A DNA stretch of 64,000 nt from CAVYXF01 sp963772335 (GTDB taxonomy: Bacteria; Pseudomonadota; Alphaproteobacteria; Rhizobiales; Rhodomicrobiaceae): positions 1 through 64,000 of the forward strand of contig CAVYXF010000007.1 of the NCBI GenBank assembly GCA_963772335.1, written 5' to 3'. Below are positions 1 to 8,706 of this stretch, piece by piece. Each line of letters opens with the position of its first letter. Position 1 is the stretch's first letter. Position numbers and translations under genes: made by a program. Below the pieces are notes generated by a model, which did no database searches, was not told the origin of the DNA, and saw only the letters and a list, made by a program, of their open reading frames with translations.

Positions 1-81
1 GCGAGCAAAGAACTCTGCCCGTCGGCAGCTTGTCAAACGACGCGCACGCCAACAAGCGCCAGGCACTGTGAGCCCCACCAT
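1..81. other. Window edge, no gene seen
   Basis: Non-coding stretch downstream of the first gene, which is read from the minus strand. No convincing reading frame, RNA gene or terminator with a T tract is visible here. Confidence 0.5.
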
Positions 82-792
82 TCATCCGAAATAGGCCTCG
101 CGAAGCTCGCCCCGGCCGGCGAGTCCGGCCGGGGTGCCGTGAGCGACCACCCGGCCTTTCGACAAGACATAGCCGTAATGGGCGATGGCGAGGGTCTGAT
201 GCACGTTCTGCTCGACCAGGAACACCGTGATGCCGCGCTCATTGATCTGGCGGATGATGTTGAAATTCTCCTTCACCAGAAGTGGGGAAAGCCCGAGCGA
301 TGGCTCGTCGATCAGCAGCAGCTTGGGCGCCCGCATCAGTCCGCGACCGATCGAGACCATGGCCTGCTCGCCGCCGGACATCGTCCCTGCCAGTTGGAGA
401 CGGCGTTCGGCCAGGCGCGGAAACAGGTCGAAAATCCCCTCCATGCGCGAGCGCGTGATGCTGCCGGACTTCTCCTGATAGGCGCCCAGGCGAAGGTTTT
501 CTTCGACGGTCAGCTTGGGAAAAACTTTGCGCCCCTCGGGGATGCAGGCGACGCCGGCCGCGATCACCTTGTGGGTCGCGAGCCCCGCGATCTCCTGGCC
601 GTCGAAAGTGATGCGGCCCGCGCGCGGGGGCGTCAGGCCGAGAATGGAGCGGATCAGCGTGGTCTTGCCGGAGCCGTTGGAGCCGAGGAGGCAGGTGATG
701 CTGCCGGGCTCGATCGACAATGATACGTCCTCGAGCACGTTCGCTTTATCGTAGGCGGTATAGACGCCCTCGATGTCGAGGCGCGCGCTCAT
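82..792 (-). CDS. livF: LIV-type ABC transporter ATP-binding protein LivF
   Basis: 236-residue cytoplasmic ATPase that would power uptake of branched-chain amino acids or a related solute. Visible motifs are Walker A GSNGSGKTT near residue 37, a signature of the form MSGGEQ near residue 140, and Walker B LLLIDEP followed by the D-loop. Length and motif order fit the LivF family. It is the last gene of a five-gene minus-strand operon; its ATG shares one base with the stop codon of the preceding livG. The substrate cannot be read from the ATPase and is inferred only from the family. Confidence 0.93.
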   Translation of the reverse strand: MSARLDIEGVYTAYDKANVLEDVSLSIEPGSITCLLGSNGSGKTTLIRSILGLTPPRAGRITFDGQEIAGLATHKVIAAGVACIPEGRKVFPKLTVEENLRLGAYQEKSGSITRSRMEGIFDLFPRLAERRLQLAGTMSGGEQAMVSIGRGLMRAPKLLLIDEPSLGLSPLLVKENFNIIRQINERGITVFLVEQNVHQTLAIAHYGYVLSKGRVVAHGTPAGLAGRGELREAYFG

Positions 793-1565
793 CAGGCAAC
801 TCCCAGATAGGCTTCCTGCACCTGCGGATCGGCGGCGATCTGCCGGTAGGGACCCTCCGCGATCTTGCGGCCGAAATTGAGCACAACACAGCGGTCGGTG
901 ATGCGCTCGATCACCCCCATTTCGTGCTCGACGATCACGATCGTGGGGTTCTTGTTGCGGTCGCGCACCAGCAGGATGTCATCCATCAGCTCCTTGGTCT
1001 CGTCCTGGGTCATGCCCGCCGACGGCTCGTCAAGCAGAAGCAGTTTCGGCTGGCTGATCAGCGCCCGGCAGATCTCGATGCGGCGGCGGTCGATCATCGG
1101 CAGTCCGGCCACCGGCTCGAACATGAAGTCGGCCAATTGCGGCTCGAACACGTTGAGCAGCGCGCGCGCAGAAGCATAGGCAGCCTCGAACTCGGCCTTG
1201 AAGCTGTTGCGGCGGATGAGATTGAACCACAGGCCCTGGTTGAGGCGCTTGTGGTTGCCGATCATGATGTTGTCGAAGATCGACAGCGGCAGCGACAGGC
1301 GCGAGCGCTGGAACGTTCGGGAAATGCCGGCGTCATAGACCGCGCGCGGCGAAGCCCCGGTGATATCGCGGCCGTCGAAGCTGACGCTGCCTTCATCGGC
1401 ACCGTAGATGCCGGTGACGACGTTGAAGAACGTCGTCTTGCCCGAGCCGTTGGGGCCGATCAAGCCGAGGATCTCATTTGGAAAAACGGTAAGCTCGAGA
1501 TGATCGAGCGCCACCACGCCGCCGAAGCGGCGAGTCAGCCCTTTCGCTTCCAGGAGCGCAGTCAT
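792..1565 (-). CDS. livG: LIV-type ABC transporter ATP-binding protein LivG
   Basis: 257-residue ATPase partner of LivF. Walker A GPNGSGKTT lies at about residues 37-45 and Walker B LLLLDEP at about 175-181. The place of the ABC signature reads GLPMIDRRRIEICRAL instead of the usual LS(G/Y)GQ form, so the signature is degenerate while the following arginine-rich helix is kept. The open frame extends further upstream, but the start at 1565 (MTALLEAKGLTRRFGG) gives the family N-terminus and a 4-base ATGA overlap with livM, so it is preferred. Confidence 0.92.
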   Translation of the reverse strand: MTALLEAKGLTRRFGGVVALDHLELTVFPNEILGLIGPNGSGKTTFFNVVTGIYGADEGSVSFDGRDITGASPRAVYDAGISRTFQRSRLSLPLSIFDNIMIGNHKRLNQGLWFNLIRRNSFKAEFEAAYASARALLNVFEPQLADFMFEPVAGLPMIDRRRIEICRALISQPKLLLLDEPSAGMTQDETKELMDDILLVRDRNKNPTIVIVEHEMGVIERITDRCVVLNFGRKIAEGPYRQIAADPQVQEAYLGVA

Positions 1566-2728
1566 GGCCGCCACCCCGGAAAATAGCGGCGCACCGGGCG
1601 CGGTAAGAGACCCTCGGGCCGGAACAGCAGCACCGCCATGACCAACAGGGCGTAGAGCAGGAAGCGGTATTCCTGGATGGTCTGCAGCTTCTCCGGTACC
1701 ACCACCACGATGAGGGTGGCGACGATCAGCCCCCACGGATTACCGATGCCGCCAAGGAGCAGGATCGACACCAATATGAGCGAATCCGCGAAGGTGTAAT
1801 TGTTCGGCGCGACGAAGCTGCCGACCATGCCGAACAGCGCGCCGGCGATGCCTATGAGGAAGTTGCCGATCAGAAAGGCGGTGATCTTCCAGCGCACAAT
1901 GTCGAGCCCGAAGCAGCTTGCCGCCGTTTCGTCGAGCCGCAACGCGTCGAAATTCAGGCCGATCCAAGAGCGCTCCAGCCGTCTCACCAGGATGAACGTA
2001 CCGATCAGCAGCAGCAGCGCGACGACAAAGTAGTTCATGTAGAACGACAATGAGATGGGACCGATGTCGATGTTGTCGTTGAACGACCAGCCGAGGATCT
2101 CCATCCCCGGCACCTGCATCCCCTGCGGTCCGCCGAGGACGTCGTTGACCTCGAGGAAGGTCTTGAACAGCAAGGCAAAGGCGATGGTGACGACCGCCGC
2201 GTAGTGCCCGCGCGTGCGCAGCACTGGCAGAAGCAGCATCGACCCGATCAGCGCGGCAACGAGGCCGCCGATGAGCAGCACCAGGAGGTGCGGCAGCGCG
2301 GTGTAGGTGTTGAGGACCGCAGACGTATAGGCCCCCATGCCGAAGAACGAGGCGCCGGCGAAATTGAGCACGCCCGCATAGCCGAACTGGATATTCAGGC
2401 CAAGCGTCGCCACGCTGTAGAGCAGCACCGTTACCAGGAGCAGCAGGACAAAATGGTCCTCGTGAAAATAGGCGCCGACCATCACCGCCGCACCTAGGGC
2501 AAACACCGCGAGCGTGTCTTCGCGCTCAACGAAGGAGCGACTGACCGGATCGATGAGGCCGAACCAGGCGGCTGCGACGACCACCGCCATCCCGGCGCCG
2601 AGCAGCGCGATGATGACTTGCTGTTCCTCGGCGGCAAGCAATTCGATCAGATAGCCGGTCGCCACCGCCAGGGCGATCAGGCCGGGCAGCAGGCTAGCGC
2701 GTGTCGGGTTCGCAGCGGAAGGGGTCAT
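1562..2728 (-). CDS. livM: LIV-type ABC transporter permease LivM
   Basis: 388-residue inner-membrane permease. Multiple hydrophobic helices are evident, and the family region around residues 125-140 (GLNIQFGYAGVLNFAG, GMGAYTSA) is the LivM/LivH hallmark. The N-terminal 100 residues carry extra hydrophobic segments, as in longer LivM proteins. It overlaps livG and livH by four bases each (ATGA junctions), which indicates translational coupling. With LivH it would form the transmembrane channel of the transporter. Confidence 0.92.
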   Translation of the reverse strand: MTPSAANPTRASLLPGLIALAVATGYLIELLAAEEQQVIIALLGAGMAVVVAAAWFGLIDPVSRSFVEREDTLAVFALGAAVMVGAYFHEDHFVLLLLVTVLLYSVATLGLNIQFGYAGVLNFAGASFFGMGAYTSAVLNTYTALPHLLVLLIGGLVAALIGSMLLLPVLRTRGHYAAVVTIAFALLFKTFLEVNDVLGGPQGMQVPGMEILGWSFNDNIDIGPISLSFYMNYFVVALLLLIGTFILVRRLERSWIGLNFDALRLDETAASCFGLDIVRWKITAFLIGNFLIGIAGALFGMVGSFVAPNNYTFADSLILVSILLLGGIGNPWGLIVATLIVVVVPEKLQTIQEYRFLLYALLVMAVLLFRPEGLLPRPVRRYFPGWRP

Positions 2729-3645
2729 ACGCGCTCGCTGATCTTTTCCTGGATCAGGCCGGTTGGGCGCCAGGCCATGATGGCGATAACCACCGCGAAG
2801 GCGAACACGTCTTTGTAGGCGCTGGCGAATGGAAGCAGCACGGTGCCGACAATCTGCAGGCCGGCGAACAGGAAGCCGCCGAGAATGGCGCCATAGATGC
2901 TGCCAAGCCCCCCGATGATCGCGGCCGAAAAACCGATCACACCAAGATAAAGGCCGATGCCGAAATTGATCTCGTTGTAATAAAGTCCGTTCATCACACC
3001 GGCGAAGGCGGCGAGCGCCGAGCCGATCGCGAAGGTGATCAGCACGATGGCGGTGAAGTTGATGCCCATCGTGCGAGCGGTCTCCTCGTCCTGCGCCACG
3101 GCGCGGATGGCGAGGCCGAGCTTGGTGCGGTTGAGCAGGAATTGCAGCCCGACGATCACCAGCACGCCGGCGGCGAGCATCATCACATTGTCGAGGCGCA
3201 GATTGAACCCGCCCAGGTCGATCGAGCTGCGGGGCAGCAGCGCCGGGAACGGCTTGGGGTTGGCGCCCTGCGGATAGAACAGGCGCACCGATTCGCGCAG
3301 CACCGTCCCCAGCATCAAGGTGATGAGCAGCGTGTTGAGCGCCGGGGCGGAACGCAGCGGCATCACCAGGAAGCGCGCGATCAGCATGCCGAGCACGGCC
3401 ATGCCGCCCGTTGCGACGAGAATCATCAGGATGAGGTTGATCCAGGGCGATGTAACGGCCGCGGCCTGCAGCCCGATGAAGGTGGCAAGCGCGGAAAAGG
3501 CGCCGACGGTGAGCACGTCGCCATGGGAGAATTTGATGACGTCGAGCACGCCGAAGAACAGCGTGAAGCCGACGGCGACCAGGGCATACATTATGCCGAG
3601 CATCAGCCCGTTCATGACATATTGGGCGAACAGCCCGGCGCTCAT
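2725..3645 (-). CDS. livH: LIV-type ABC transporter permease LivH
   Basis: 306-residue membrane permease with about eight hydrophobic segments. The N-terminal stretch YVMNGLMLGIMYALVAVGFT followed by a FGVLDVIKFSHGD motif is typical of LivH. The C-terminal IIGGLGSIYGAILGG segment is the conserved EAA-like loop region of this permease family. It follows the binding-protein gene after a 64-base gap holding a hairpin, and precedes livM with a 4-base overlap. Confidence 0.93.
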   Translation of the reverse strand: MSAGLFAQYVMNGLMLGIMYALVAVGFTLFFGVLDVIKFSHGDVLTVGAFSALATFIGLQAAAVTSPWINLILMILVATGGMAVLGMLIARFLVMPLRSAPALNTLLITLMLGTVLRESVRLFYPQGANPKPFPALLPRSSIDLGGFNLRLDNVMMLAAGVLVIVGLQFLLNRTKLGLAIRAVAQDEETARTMGINFTAIVLITFAIGSALAAFAGVMNGLYYNEINFGIGLYLGVIGFSAAIIGGLGSIYGAILGGFLFAGLQIVGTVLLPFASAYKDVFAFAVVIAIMAWRPTGLIQEKISERV

Positions 3646-3675
3646 GGTGCGGGGATCTACCTAAAGAGGGCGCAA

Positions 3676-3697
3676 GGCGGACCCGGCAGGCTCCGCC
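3676..3697 (-). terminator. Hairpin between binding protein and permease genes
   Basis: Inverted repeat GGCGGA / TCCGCC around a 10-base loop lies between the binding-protein gene and livH. Read on the minus strand it is followed by a mixed, only partly T-rich tail. It may be a partial terminator or an mRNA-stabilising stem that gives the binding protein excess expression; the second LIV cluster has a stronger hairpin at the matching place. Confidence 0.4.
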
Positions 3698-3709
3698 CCG
3701 CCATTGCTG

Positions 3710-4864
3710 TTATTTCTGGCCGGGCAGCTTGCGCTTGCCGCTGGCGTATTCGCTCTCATCCCATTCGACGAATTTGCCGTCCTGCACGACGTATTTCGTA
3801 ATCACTGGGACCGTGTTCTGGCCGTGATCGTCGAAGGTCACCTTGCCGACGATGGTGTCGCGATCCTTCACGTCGCCAAGCTCGGCGACGACTTTCTTGC
3901 GGTCGGGCCCGACCTTCTCGATGGCGTCGATGATCATGTTCATCGCCGCATAGGCGAAGGCGCCATAGGCTTCCGGCGGATTGTCGTAATTCTGGGCGTT
4001 ATACTTTTCCAGGAAGAATTTGCCGCCCGGGAGCTTCTCGGTCGGCGCGCCTTCGCGGAAGGCGAGCACGCCTTCGGCCAGCGGACCAAGGCCCTGGATG
4101 AAGGCATCGGAGACAATGCCGGAGGTGCCGTCGAACACCGCATTGATCCCGAGCTTATCCATCTGCGAGCGGATGCGCACGCCGATCGGCGTCAACCCGC
4201 CGAAATAGATCACTTCGGGATTGAGCGACTTGATCTGGGTCAGCTCAGCGGTGAAGTCCTGCTGGTCGGCGGTGACGCCGAAAGTGCCGACGATCTTGCC
4301 GCCAAGCTCGTTCAAGGACTTGCTGAAATATTCGTTGTGGCCCTTGCCGTAGTCGGTGGTGTCGTGGATCACCGCCACGGTCTTGTAACCAAGCTTGGTG
4401 ATCAGCTCGGCGTTGACCTGATTCTGGTTGATCATCGTGCCGTTGACGCGATGAACTTCGGAATATTTGTTCCGATACGTGATATCGGGCAGCACTGCGC
4501 CCCATACGATCACCGGGAGGCCGAACTTGTGATAGGTGTCGACTGCGGCGATGGCGGCGGCGGAGCAGTAATGGGTGGCGGCGCCGATGATCTCGCGATC
4601 AGCTGCCATTTTGGTCGCGACCTGCACCGCGACATTGGGTTTGCACTCGTCGTCAAGCACGACGAGCTCGTATTCGTATTTCGCGTTCGCGTCGGCGTTA
4701 CGCAGCTTCACCGCCAAGTCCGCGGAGTTGCGACCCCCGAGACCGTTGACGGATACGCCGCCGGTGAGCGGTCCGATGAAGCCGACCTTCACCTTGTCTT
4801 TCGCTTCCACTGACATGGTCAGCACGGCGCTGAGCACCGCCGCCAAAGCAATCGCTCTCAGCAT
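3710..4864 (-). CDS. LIV-type periplasmic substrate-binding protein
   Basis: 384-residue periplasmic binding protein of the Leu/Ile/Val-binding family (type I fold). A signal peptide is visible: MLRAIALAAVLSAVLTMSVEAK, with cleavage likely after VEA. The mature protein starts VKVGFIGPLTGG, the family opening strand, and contains the GHNEYF and QDFTAELTQIKSLNPEVIYFGG blocks usual for amino-acid binders. An AAGGGGAG ribosome site precedes the ATG. It is the first gene of the operon, as expected. Ligand unknown: branched-chain amino acids are likely, but aromatic compounds or amides are bound by the same family. Confidence 0.92.
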   Translation of the reverse strand: MLRAIALAAVLSAVLTMSVEAKDKVKVGFIGPLTGGVSVNGLGGRNSADLAVKLRNADANAKYEYELVVLDDECKPNVAVQVATKMAADREIIGAATHYCSAAAIAAVDTYHKFGLPVIVWGAVLPDITYRNKYSEVHRVNGTMINQNQVNAELITKLGYKTVAVIHDTTDYGKGHNEYFSKSLNELGGKIVGTFGVTADQQDFTAELTQIKSLNPEVIYFGGLTPIGVRIRSQMDKLGINAVFDGTSGIVSDAFIQGLGPLAEGVLAFREGAPTEKLPGGKFFLEKYNAQNYDNPPEAYGAFAYAAMNMIIDAIEKVGPDRKKVVAELGDVKDRDTIVGKVTFDDHGQNTVPVITKYVVQDGKFVEWDESEYASGKRKLPGQK

Positions 4865-5001
4865 GACGCTCCCCTTTCGCTCTTTGTTATCCGTAAGACA
4901 TTATTGCAGGCTGCGAATAGGAAGGTAAATCGGATCACCGTGAGCCGCGAGTGGTCTGCGCGTCCCAAATACAAATTTCGCGCATACGGAGTCGTCTCGC
5001 G

Positions 5002-5550
5002 CTAAGAGGAACGGGCGCGCAGGCGCTTGAGCTCCTGGAAGGTTGCGGTGACGTCACGGAGAACGGCTGCGATGCCGGCAAAGCGTCCTTCAGCGCCGTG
5101 GATCGGTGTCACCGTGAATTGAATGGAGAGTGCCTCGCCGGATTTGCTGGTTGCAGGCACCGCCAACAGTTCAGCCGGCCCATGCAGTCCCTGCCCTGTC
5201 TCCATCATATGATGATAGCCACTCCAATGTCGCTCGCGCAGCCGCTCCGGGATAATGATGTCGAGTGAACGGCCGATGGCTTCGTCTGCTGAAAAGCCAA
5301 AAATGCGCATCGCGCCGGCGTTCCAGAAGCGAATGACGCCCCTGTGATCCGCGTAAATGACCGCGTCGGGAATGGTCCGGATGACCGTCGCGCCCAGTCG
5401 CGCGAGTTCGTCGTCGTCCAGCCCGCTCACCTCCGTGGGCTGCTGCGCCTCGCCCTCTGCCGGAAAGCCGAGATAGGCGGGGCCTAGCTCATGCATGAAG
5501 CAGGGCGGAGACGCATAGCATCCCTGATCCTCATCCTCTTCTGTTCCCAT
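5002..5550 (-). CDS. PAS-domain protein with Cys/His-containing N-terminus
   Basis: 182-residue soluble protein. Residues about 47-175 form one PAS domain (AVIYADHRGVIRFWNAGAMRIFGFSADEAIGRSL, then the PAC-like IAAVLRDVTA end). No output domain follows. The N-terminus carries a compact CYASPPCFMHEL segment whose two Cys and one His could bind metal; this is only a possibility. It sits 11 bases downstream of the truncated haemoglobin gene and is very probably co-transcribed with it, which suggests a role in sensing oxygen, NO or redox state. A heme- or flavin-binding PAS is possible but not shown. Confidence 0.8.
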   Translation of the reverse strand: MGTEEDEDQGCYASPPCFMHELGPAYLGFPAEGEAQQPTEVSGLDDDELARLGATVIRTIPDAVIYADHRGVIRFWNAGAMRIFGFSADEAIGRSLDIIIPERLRERHWSGYHHMMETGQGLHGPAELLAVPATSKSGEALSIQFTVTPIHGAEGRFAGIAAVLRDVTATFQELKRLRARSS

Positions 5551-5561
5551 CGGATTGGCTC

Positions 5562-6035
5562 CTATGCTCCGGCGTGTGGTGTCGATGCGCCGCCTCGCAG
5601 TCTGAGGCGCTCCCCCTTCAGCAGCAGCATGCCATGATGGCCGGCTATGCCGATCTCCAGGCTTTCGGCAATCCGGTGCGCCCGCTCTATGAAGTGCTCG
5701 GCGGCGGCCCCGGGACAGAGTTCGCGCGCTACGTCCTCGAAGAGAGCGAGCCAGCGGTCGAAGTGCTCAGCGTGGACCGGTAGGGGAAGATGCTTCTCCA
5801 TCGGGCGTCCGTGATAGCGCCCGCTGAGAAGGGCAACGGACGACCAGAAAGCGCACATGCGATGGAGATGCGGCTCCCAATCAGTGATATGCACGGCGAA
5901 GATAGGGCCAAGCACTTCGTCCCGGTGGATCCTCGCGTAAAACGTGCGAACGAGCCTTTCAATCATAGCCTCGTCGATGCCGGTGCGCTCGACGATCTCG
6001 GCTGTTGCTTGTGCTCTTCGCTCCGTTGAAGTCAT
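5562..6035 (-). CDS. Group III truncated haemoglobin
   Basis: 157-residue globin. The pattern fits TrHbIII (Campylobacter Ctb type): B10 Tyr in TFYARI at about residue 33, the FWSSVALLSGRYHGRP block, proximal F8 His in the KHLPLP motif at about residue 82, and G8 Trp in RWLALFE at about 95. Such globins bind O2 and NO and have been linked to nitrosative stress. Start 6035 (MTSTERR) is chosen over a longer frame because a CGGAG site precedes it and the globin fold begins soon after. A perfect palindrome lies 11 bases upstream, and an NsrR-like gene is divergent. Confidence 0.9.
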   Translation of the reverse strand: MTSTERRAQATAEIVERTGIDEAMIERLVRTFYARIHRDEVLGPIFAVHITDWEPHLHRMCAFWSSVALLSGRYHGRPMEKHLPLPVHAEHFDRWLALFEDVARELCPGAAAEHFIERAHRIAESLEIGIAGHHGMLLLKGERLRLRGGASTPHAGA

Positions 6036-6045
6036 GATTGCTCCG

Positions 6046-6068
6046 AATAGGTATCTGGTATACCTATT
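6046..6068. promoter_or_regulatory. Perfect 23-bp palindrome, probable NsrR/Rrf2 operator
   Basis: Arms AATAGGTAT and ATACCTATT are exact reverse complements separated by CTGGT. The element lies in the 76-base gap between the globin gene (11 bases away) and the divergent Rrf2-family gene (43 bases away). Position, length and symmetry suit a dimeric Rrf2 repressor acting on both genes. The sequence is not the E. coli NsrR consensus, so assignment rests on location and symmetry. Confidence 0.7.
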
Positions 6069-6111
6069 AACATCGCCACGCGGTCTTGCCAACGGGTATC
6101 GGGATCGAAGC

Positions 6112-6549
6112 ATGCAACTCACGGCATTCACGGATTTTGGCCTGCGCGCGCTGATGCGCCTCGCGGGAGAGCCTGAGCGGAGCTTTTCTACCGACGAAAT
6201 TGCCCGGGAATTCGGCCTTTCCCGCAATCATCTGATCAAGATCGTGGGTAATCTCGCTGCTGCAGGTTTCGTAGCGACGCGGCGCGGATCCGGCGGCGGC
6301 TTCCGGCTTGCCCGCCCGGCTGATCGCATCACCATCGGTGAGGTCGTCAGGGCTCTGGAATCGCGCTATCCACTCGTCGAATGCTTTCGATCCGATGGCG
6401 GCGCCTGCAAGCTCATGCCCGGATGCCGCCTGAAAGCGAAACTTGCAGCGGCACGCGAGGCGTTCTTTGCGGAACTCGATGGAACGACGCTCGCACAATG
6501 TGCTTATCCGAGCCGGGCGGAGATGAATATAGGTCGGGTTGCATCTTGA
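6112..6549 (+). CDS. nsrR: Rrf2-family regulator, NsrR-like (nitric oxide sensing)
   Basis: 145-residue transcription factor. An N-terminal winged helix-turn-helix begins MQLTAFTDFGLRALMRLA, and the wing is RGSGGGFRLARP. Three cysteines at about residues 91, 99 and 105 (ECF, ACK, GCRLK) match the [Fe-S] ligands of NsrR-type proteins, with C-x7-C-x5-C spacing. NsrR represses NO-detoxification genes until NO damages its cluster. The start at 6112 gives the conserved Rrf2 N-terminus; upstream in-frame Met codons would add an unrelated extension running through the palindrome. Divergent from the globin gene, its likely target. Confidence 0.88.
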   Translation: MQLTAFTDFGLRALMRLAGEPERSFSTDEIAREFGLSRNHLIKIVGNLAAAGFVATRRGSGGGFRLARPADRITIGEVVRALESRYPLVECFRSDGGACKLMPGCRLKAKLAAAREAFFAELDGTTLAQCAYPSRAEMNIGRVAS

Positions 6550-6921
6550 GGCGATCAGCAACTCACCAATAACCAGGTGCAAGCACAGGCTCGTCGGCAG
6601 CTTTTAGGGCATCATGAAGTCGGCACATCCTTCGCCATCGTGATGTCAAGCCGCATGCTTCTATTCTGGCTCTCTGCGCTTACCTTCACGCCAGTTGTTT
6701 CCTTGAATGGCAGCTTCGAGGCGAGGGCCATCGTGGCGTGCGCGAGCGTACACGGCCGGTTCTGGTCCACGAGCCGCCGCTTCTCTCTATCGAGCGATCA
6801 GCCAGAAGGCGGTGATTTCTGACGTCGCCAAAACGCGAGCCCGAGACGGCCATGGGCCAAAAACAGGTCATGCTCGCCGTTCAAGCCTGATGATCAACGC
6901 ACCTGCCGCTGCGCAGCGCCG
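6550..6921. other. Intergenic region with degenerate repeat (family R1, copy A)
   Basis: No convincing gene in these 372 bases. Positions about 6718-6862 resemble the stretches at 8406-8557 and 16335-16388: all carry a GCGAG(A/G)GCC block followed by (G/C)(C/G)(C/A)GTTCTG and TCC. It appears to be a decayed non-coding interspersed repeat. Confidence 0.45.
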
Positions 6922-8010
6922 TCACACCGCGTGGCGCTCGAGGTCGGCCCACTTGAAGGCGATGCCGTGGCCGGGCCGGTCGGGGGCGACCGCCTTGCCC
7001 TCGCGCATCGTGAGCGGCTCGGCGATGTAGGCGTCGAGGCCGAAGCCATGCGTCTCAAGATAGCTGCGATTGGGCGCGGCGGCGAGCAGGTGCACCGTTA
7101 CGTCGTGCGCGCCGTGCGAGGTGACCGGCAGATTGAATGCTTCGGCTAAATGGGCAATCTTCATGAACACGGTGACGCCGCCGCAGTTGGTGACGTCTGG
7201 CTCTGGATAGGTGACGCCGCCCTCGGCGATCATCTGTTTGAACTCCCAGAGCGTGCGGAAATTCTCGCCCGTCGCGATAGGCACGCCGCCATCGCGCACG
7301 ATGCGCACGTGACCGGCCACGTCATCGGGGATCGTCGGCTCCTCAAGCCAGACCAATTCGAACTCGCGCAGCGCACGGGCGCGGCGGACGGATTCGTCGG
7401 CGGTCCATTTCATGTTGGCGTCGACCATCAGCGGGAACCCGTCGCCGAGGTGCTTGCGCATGGCGGCAATGCGCGCGACGTCCTCCTTCAGCACTTCGCG
7501 GCCAACCTTCGTCTTGATGGCGCGGAAGCCCTTCTTCAGATTGTCGTCAGTCTGCTTCAGGAGCTCGGGGATGGCGAAGTCCAGGTCGATGCCCCCCGCA
7601 TAGCATGGCACGGCCGGATCGTTGCCGCCGAGCAGCTTGTAGAGCGGCAGCTTCGCGCGTTTGGCTTTCAGATCCCACAGCGCCATGTCAAACGCCGAGA
7701 GCGCAAGCACGCTCGGACCGCCACGCCCGCCATAGTGAAGTCCCCACCACACGTCCGTCCATACCGCCTCGATGAGGTCCGCGTCGCGGGCGGTGACCAG
7801 ATCGGGGACCTCGCGGCGCAGAATGTCGGCGATCGCGCCGCCGTTGCGCCCGGTCGTGTAGGTGTAGCCCATGCCCTCCTCCCCGTCGGCATCGGTGACG
7901 CGCACGGTGATCACCTCGAATGCGGTCATTACGCCGTGGGTGGAGTCGGACAGTGCGACGGGCAGCGGCACGCGGTAGTGGCCGGTAACGAGCTTGGTGA
8001 TGGCGGGCAC
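6922..8010 (-). CDS. Enolase-superfamily enzyme, mandelate racemase subgroup
   Basis: 362-residue enzyme of the mandelate racemase/muconate lactonizing family. Catalytic residues are visible: the KTK motif at about 166-168, metal ligands Asp197 (MVDAN), Glu223/224 (WLEEP) and Glu249 (TGEN), and the His299 base in TSHG paired with Asp272. This His/Asp dyad with KxK is the mandelate racemase subgroup layout, so it abstracts an alpha-proton from a carboxylate (racemase or sugar-acid dehydratase). The exact substrate cannot be called. The gene stands alone, with no sugar-acid genes adjacent. Confidence 0.88.
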   Translation of the reverse strand: MPAITKLVTGHYRVPLPVALSDSTHGVMTAFEVITVRVTDADGEEGMGYTYTTGRNGGAIADILRREVPDLVTARDADLIEAVWTDVWWGLHYGGRGGPSVLALSAFDMALWDLKAKRAKLPLYKLLGGNDPAVPCYAGGIDLDFAIPELLKQTDDNLKKGFRAIKTKVGREVLKEDVARIAAMRKHLGDGFPLMVDANMKWTADESVRRARALREFELVWLEEPTIPDDVAGHVRIVRDGGVPIATGENFRTLWEFKQMIAEGGVTYPEPDVTNCGGVTVFMKIAHLAEAFNLPVTSHGAHDVTVHLLAAAPNRSYLETHGFGLDAYIAEPLTMREGKAVAPDRPGHGIAFKWADLERHAV

Positions 8011-8706
8011 GGACGTATTCCTCCGGGTGGTTTTGCGCTGATGCGCCGAACGTTAGATAAAGGTACGCGCGGCGCAAGAGGCGGCGCCGAATTGCGGATG
8101 GGCGACGCTTGGCGGTGAGCGGTTGGTCACAGCAGCGTGGCGGTACCGCGCGCTTGCGGCGACGCTTACCCCTTTTCAGCCGGCGACGCGTCGGCGATCA
8201 GCAGCGGCTCGGCCTAGAACGCATCGATGAGATCGACGCCCGTGGCGAGCTGAGGTCGCGAATCATAACGAAGACATCATTGGTTCCTCGCAGATGACAA
8301 TTTTCTCTGCCTCGTGCCGGTCGGCGAGCCGAGGCCAGCTAGTTCTCTCGATGTCTGGATCGGGGGTCAAGACCTGCCTGGAGCGCCGCGCGGACTGATC
8401 GCCGCGATGAGGCGAGAGCCGTCGTGCCAGGGGCGAGCCCGGGCGGGCCGGTTCTGCTCCACAAGCCGGTGCGCCTCTTCCTCGCGCGATTAGCCCGAAG
8501 GCGGGTGTTTGCGACTGTGCCTGAACGCAAGCGCTGGGCCGCCTTGGGCCATAAGGGGACGCCTGTTACACTTGCCCACCAACCAATAGCGCGTCCGTTG
8601 TGAGAGGATGTTTGTCTGTCCTAGGCGACGCCTCGATCACGTCTTTAGTAAGCTATACGGATAACTGTCATTGACAACGCCTCGGCGCGCACCTATAGTT
8701 AGCCGA
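8011..8706. other. Long non-coding gap with repeat R1 copy B
   Basis: About 700 bases without a supportable gene. Positions 8406-8460 match 16335-16388 closely, and 8406-8557 match 6718-6862 more loosely, marking an interspersed repeat. The right end holds the arsR promoter. The remainder shows nothing recognisable. Confidence 0.5.
8671..8699 (+). promoter_or_regulatory. Sigma-70 promoter of the arsR gene
   Basis: TTGACA at 8671-8676 and TATAGT at 8694-8699 are separated by exactly 17 bases. Transcription would begin at about 8706, essentially at the ATG of the next gene. Flanking it, CGGATAACT at 8658-8666 and AGTTAGCCG at 8697-8705 form an 8-of-9 inverted repeat that could be the ArsR operator, and GGATAACT recurs at 8709-8716. 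Confidence 0.65.

Noticed and set aside
2701..4813. Long plus-strand open frames opposite livH and the binding protein gene.
   Set aside because: Antisense shadows typical of GC-rich DNA; the sequences are Asp/Gly/His-rich with no family features.
6590..6615. Shared GGCAGCTTTT(A/G)GGGCATCA words at about 6596 and 43424.
   Set aside because: The match is only about 20 bases with no surrounding similarity or symmetry; too short to call a repeat.
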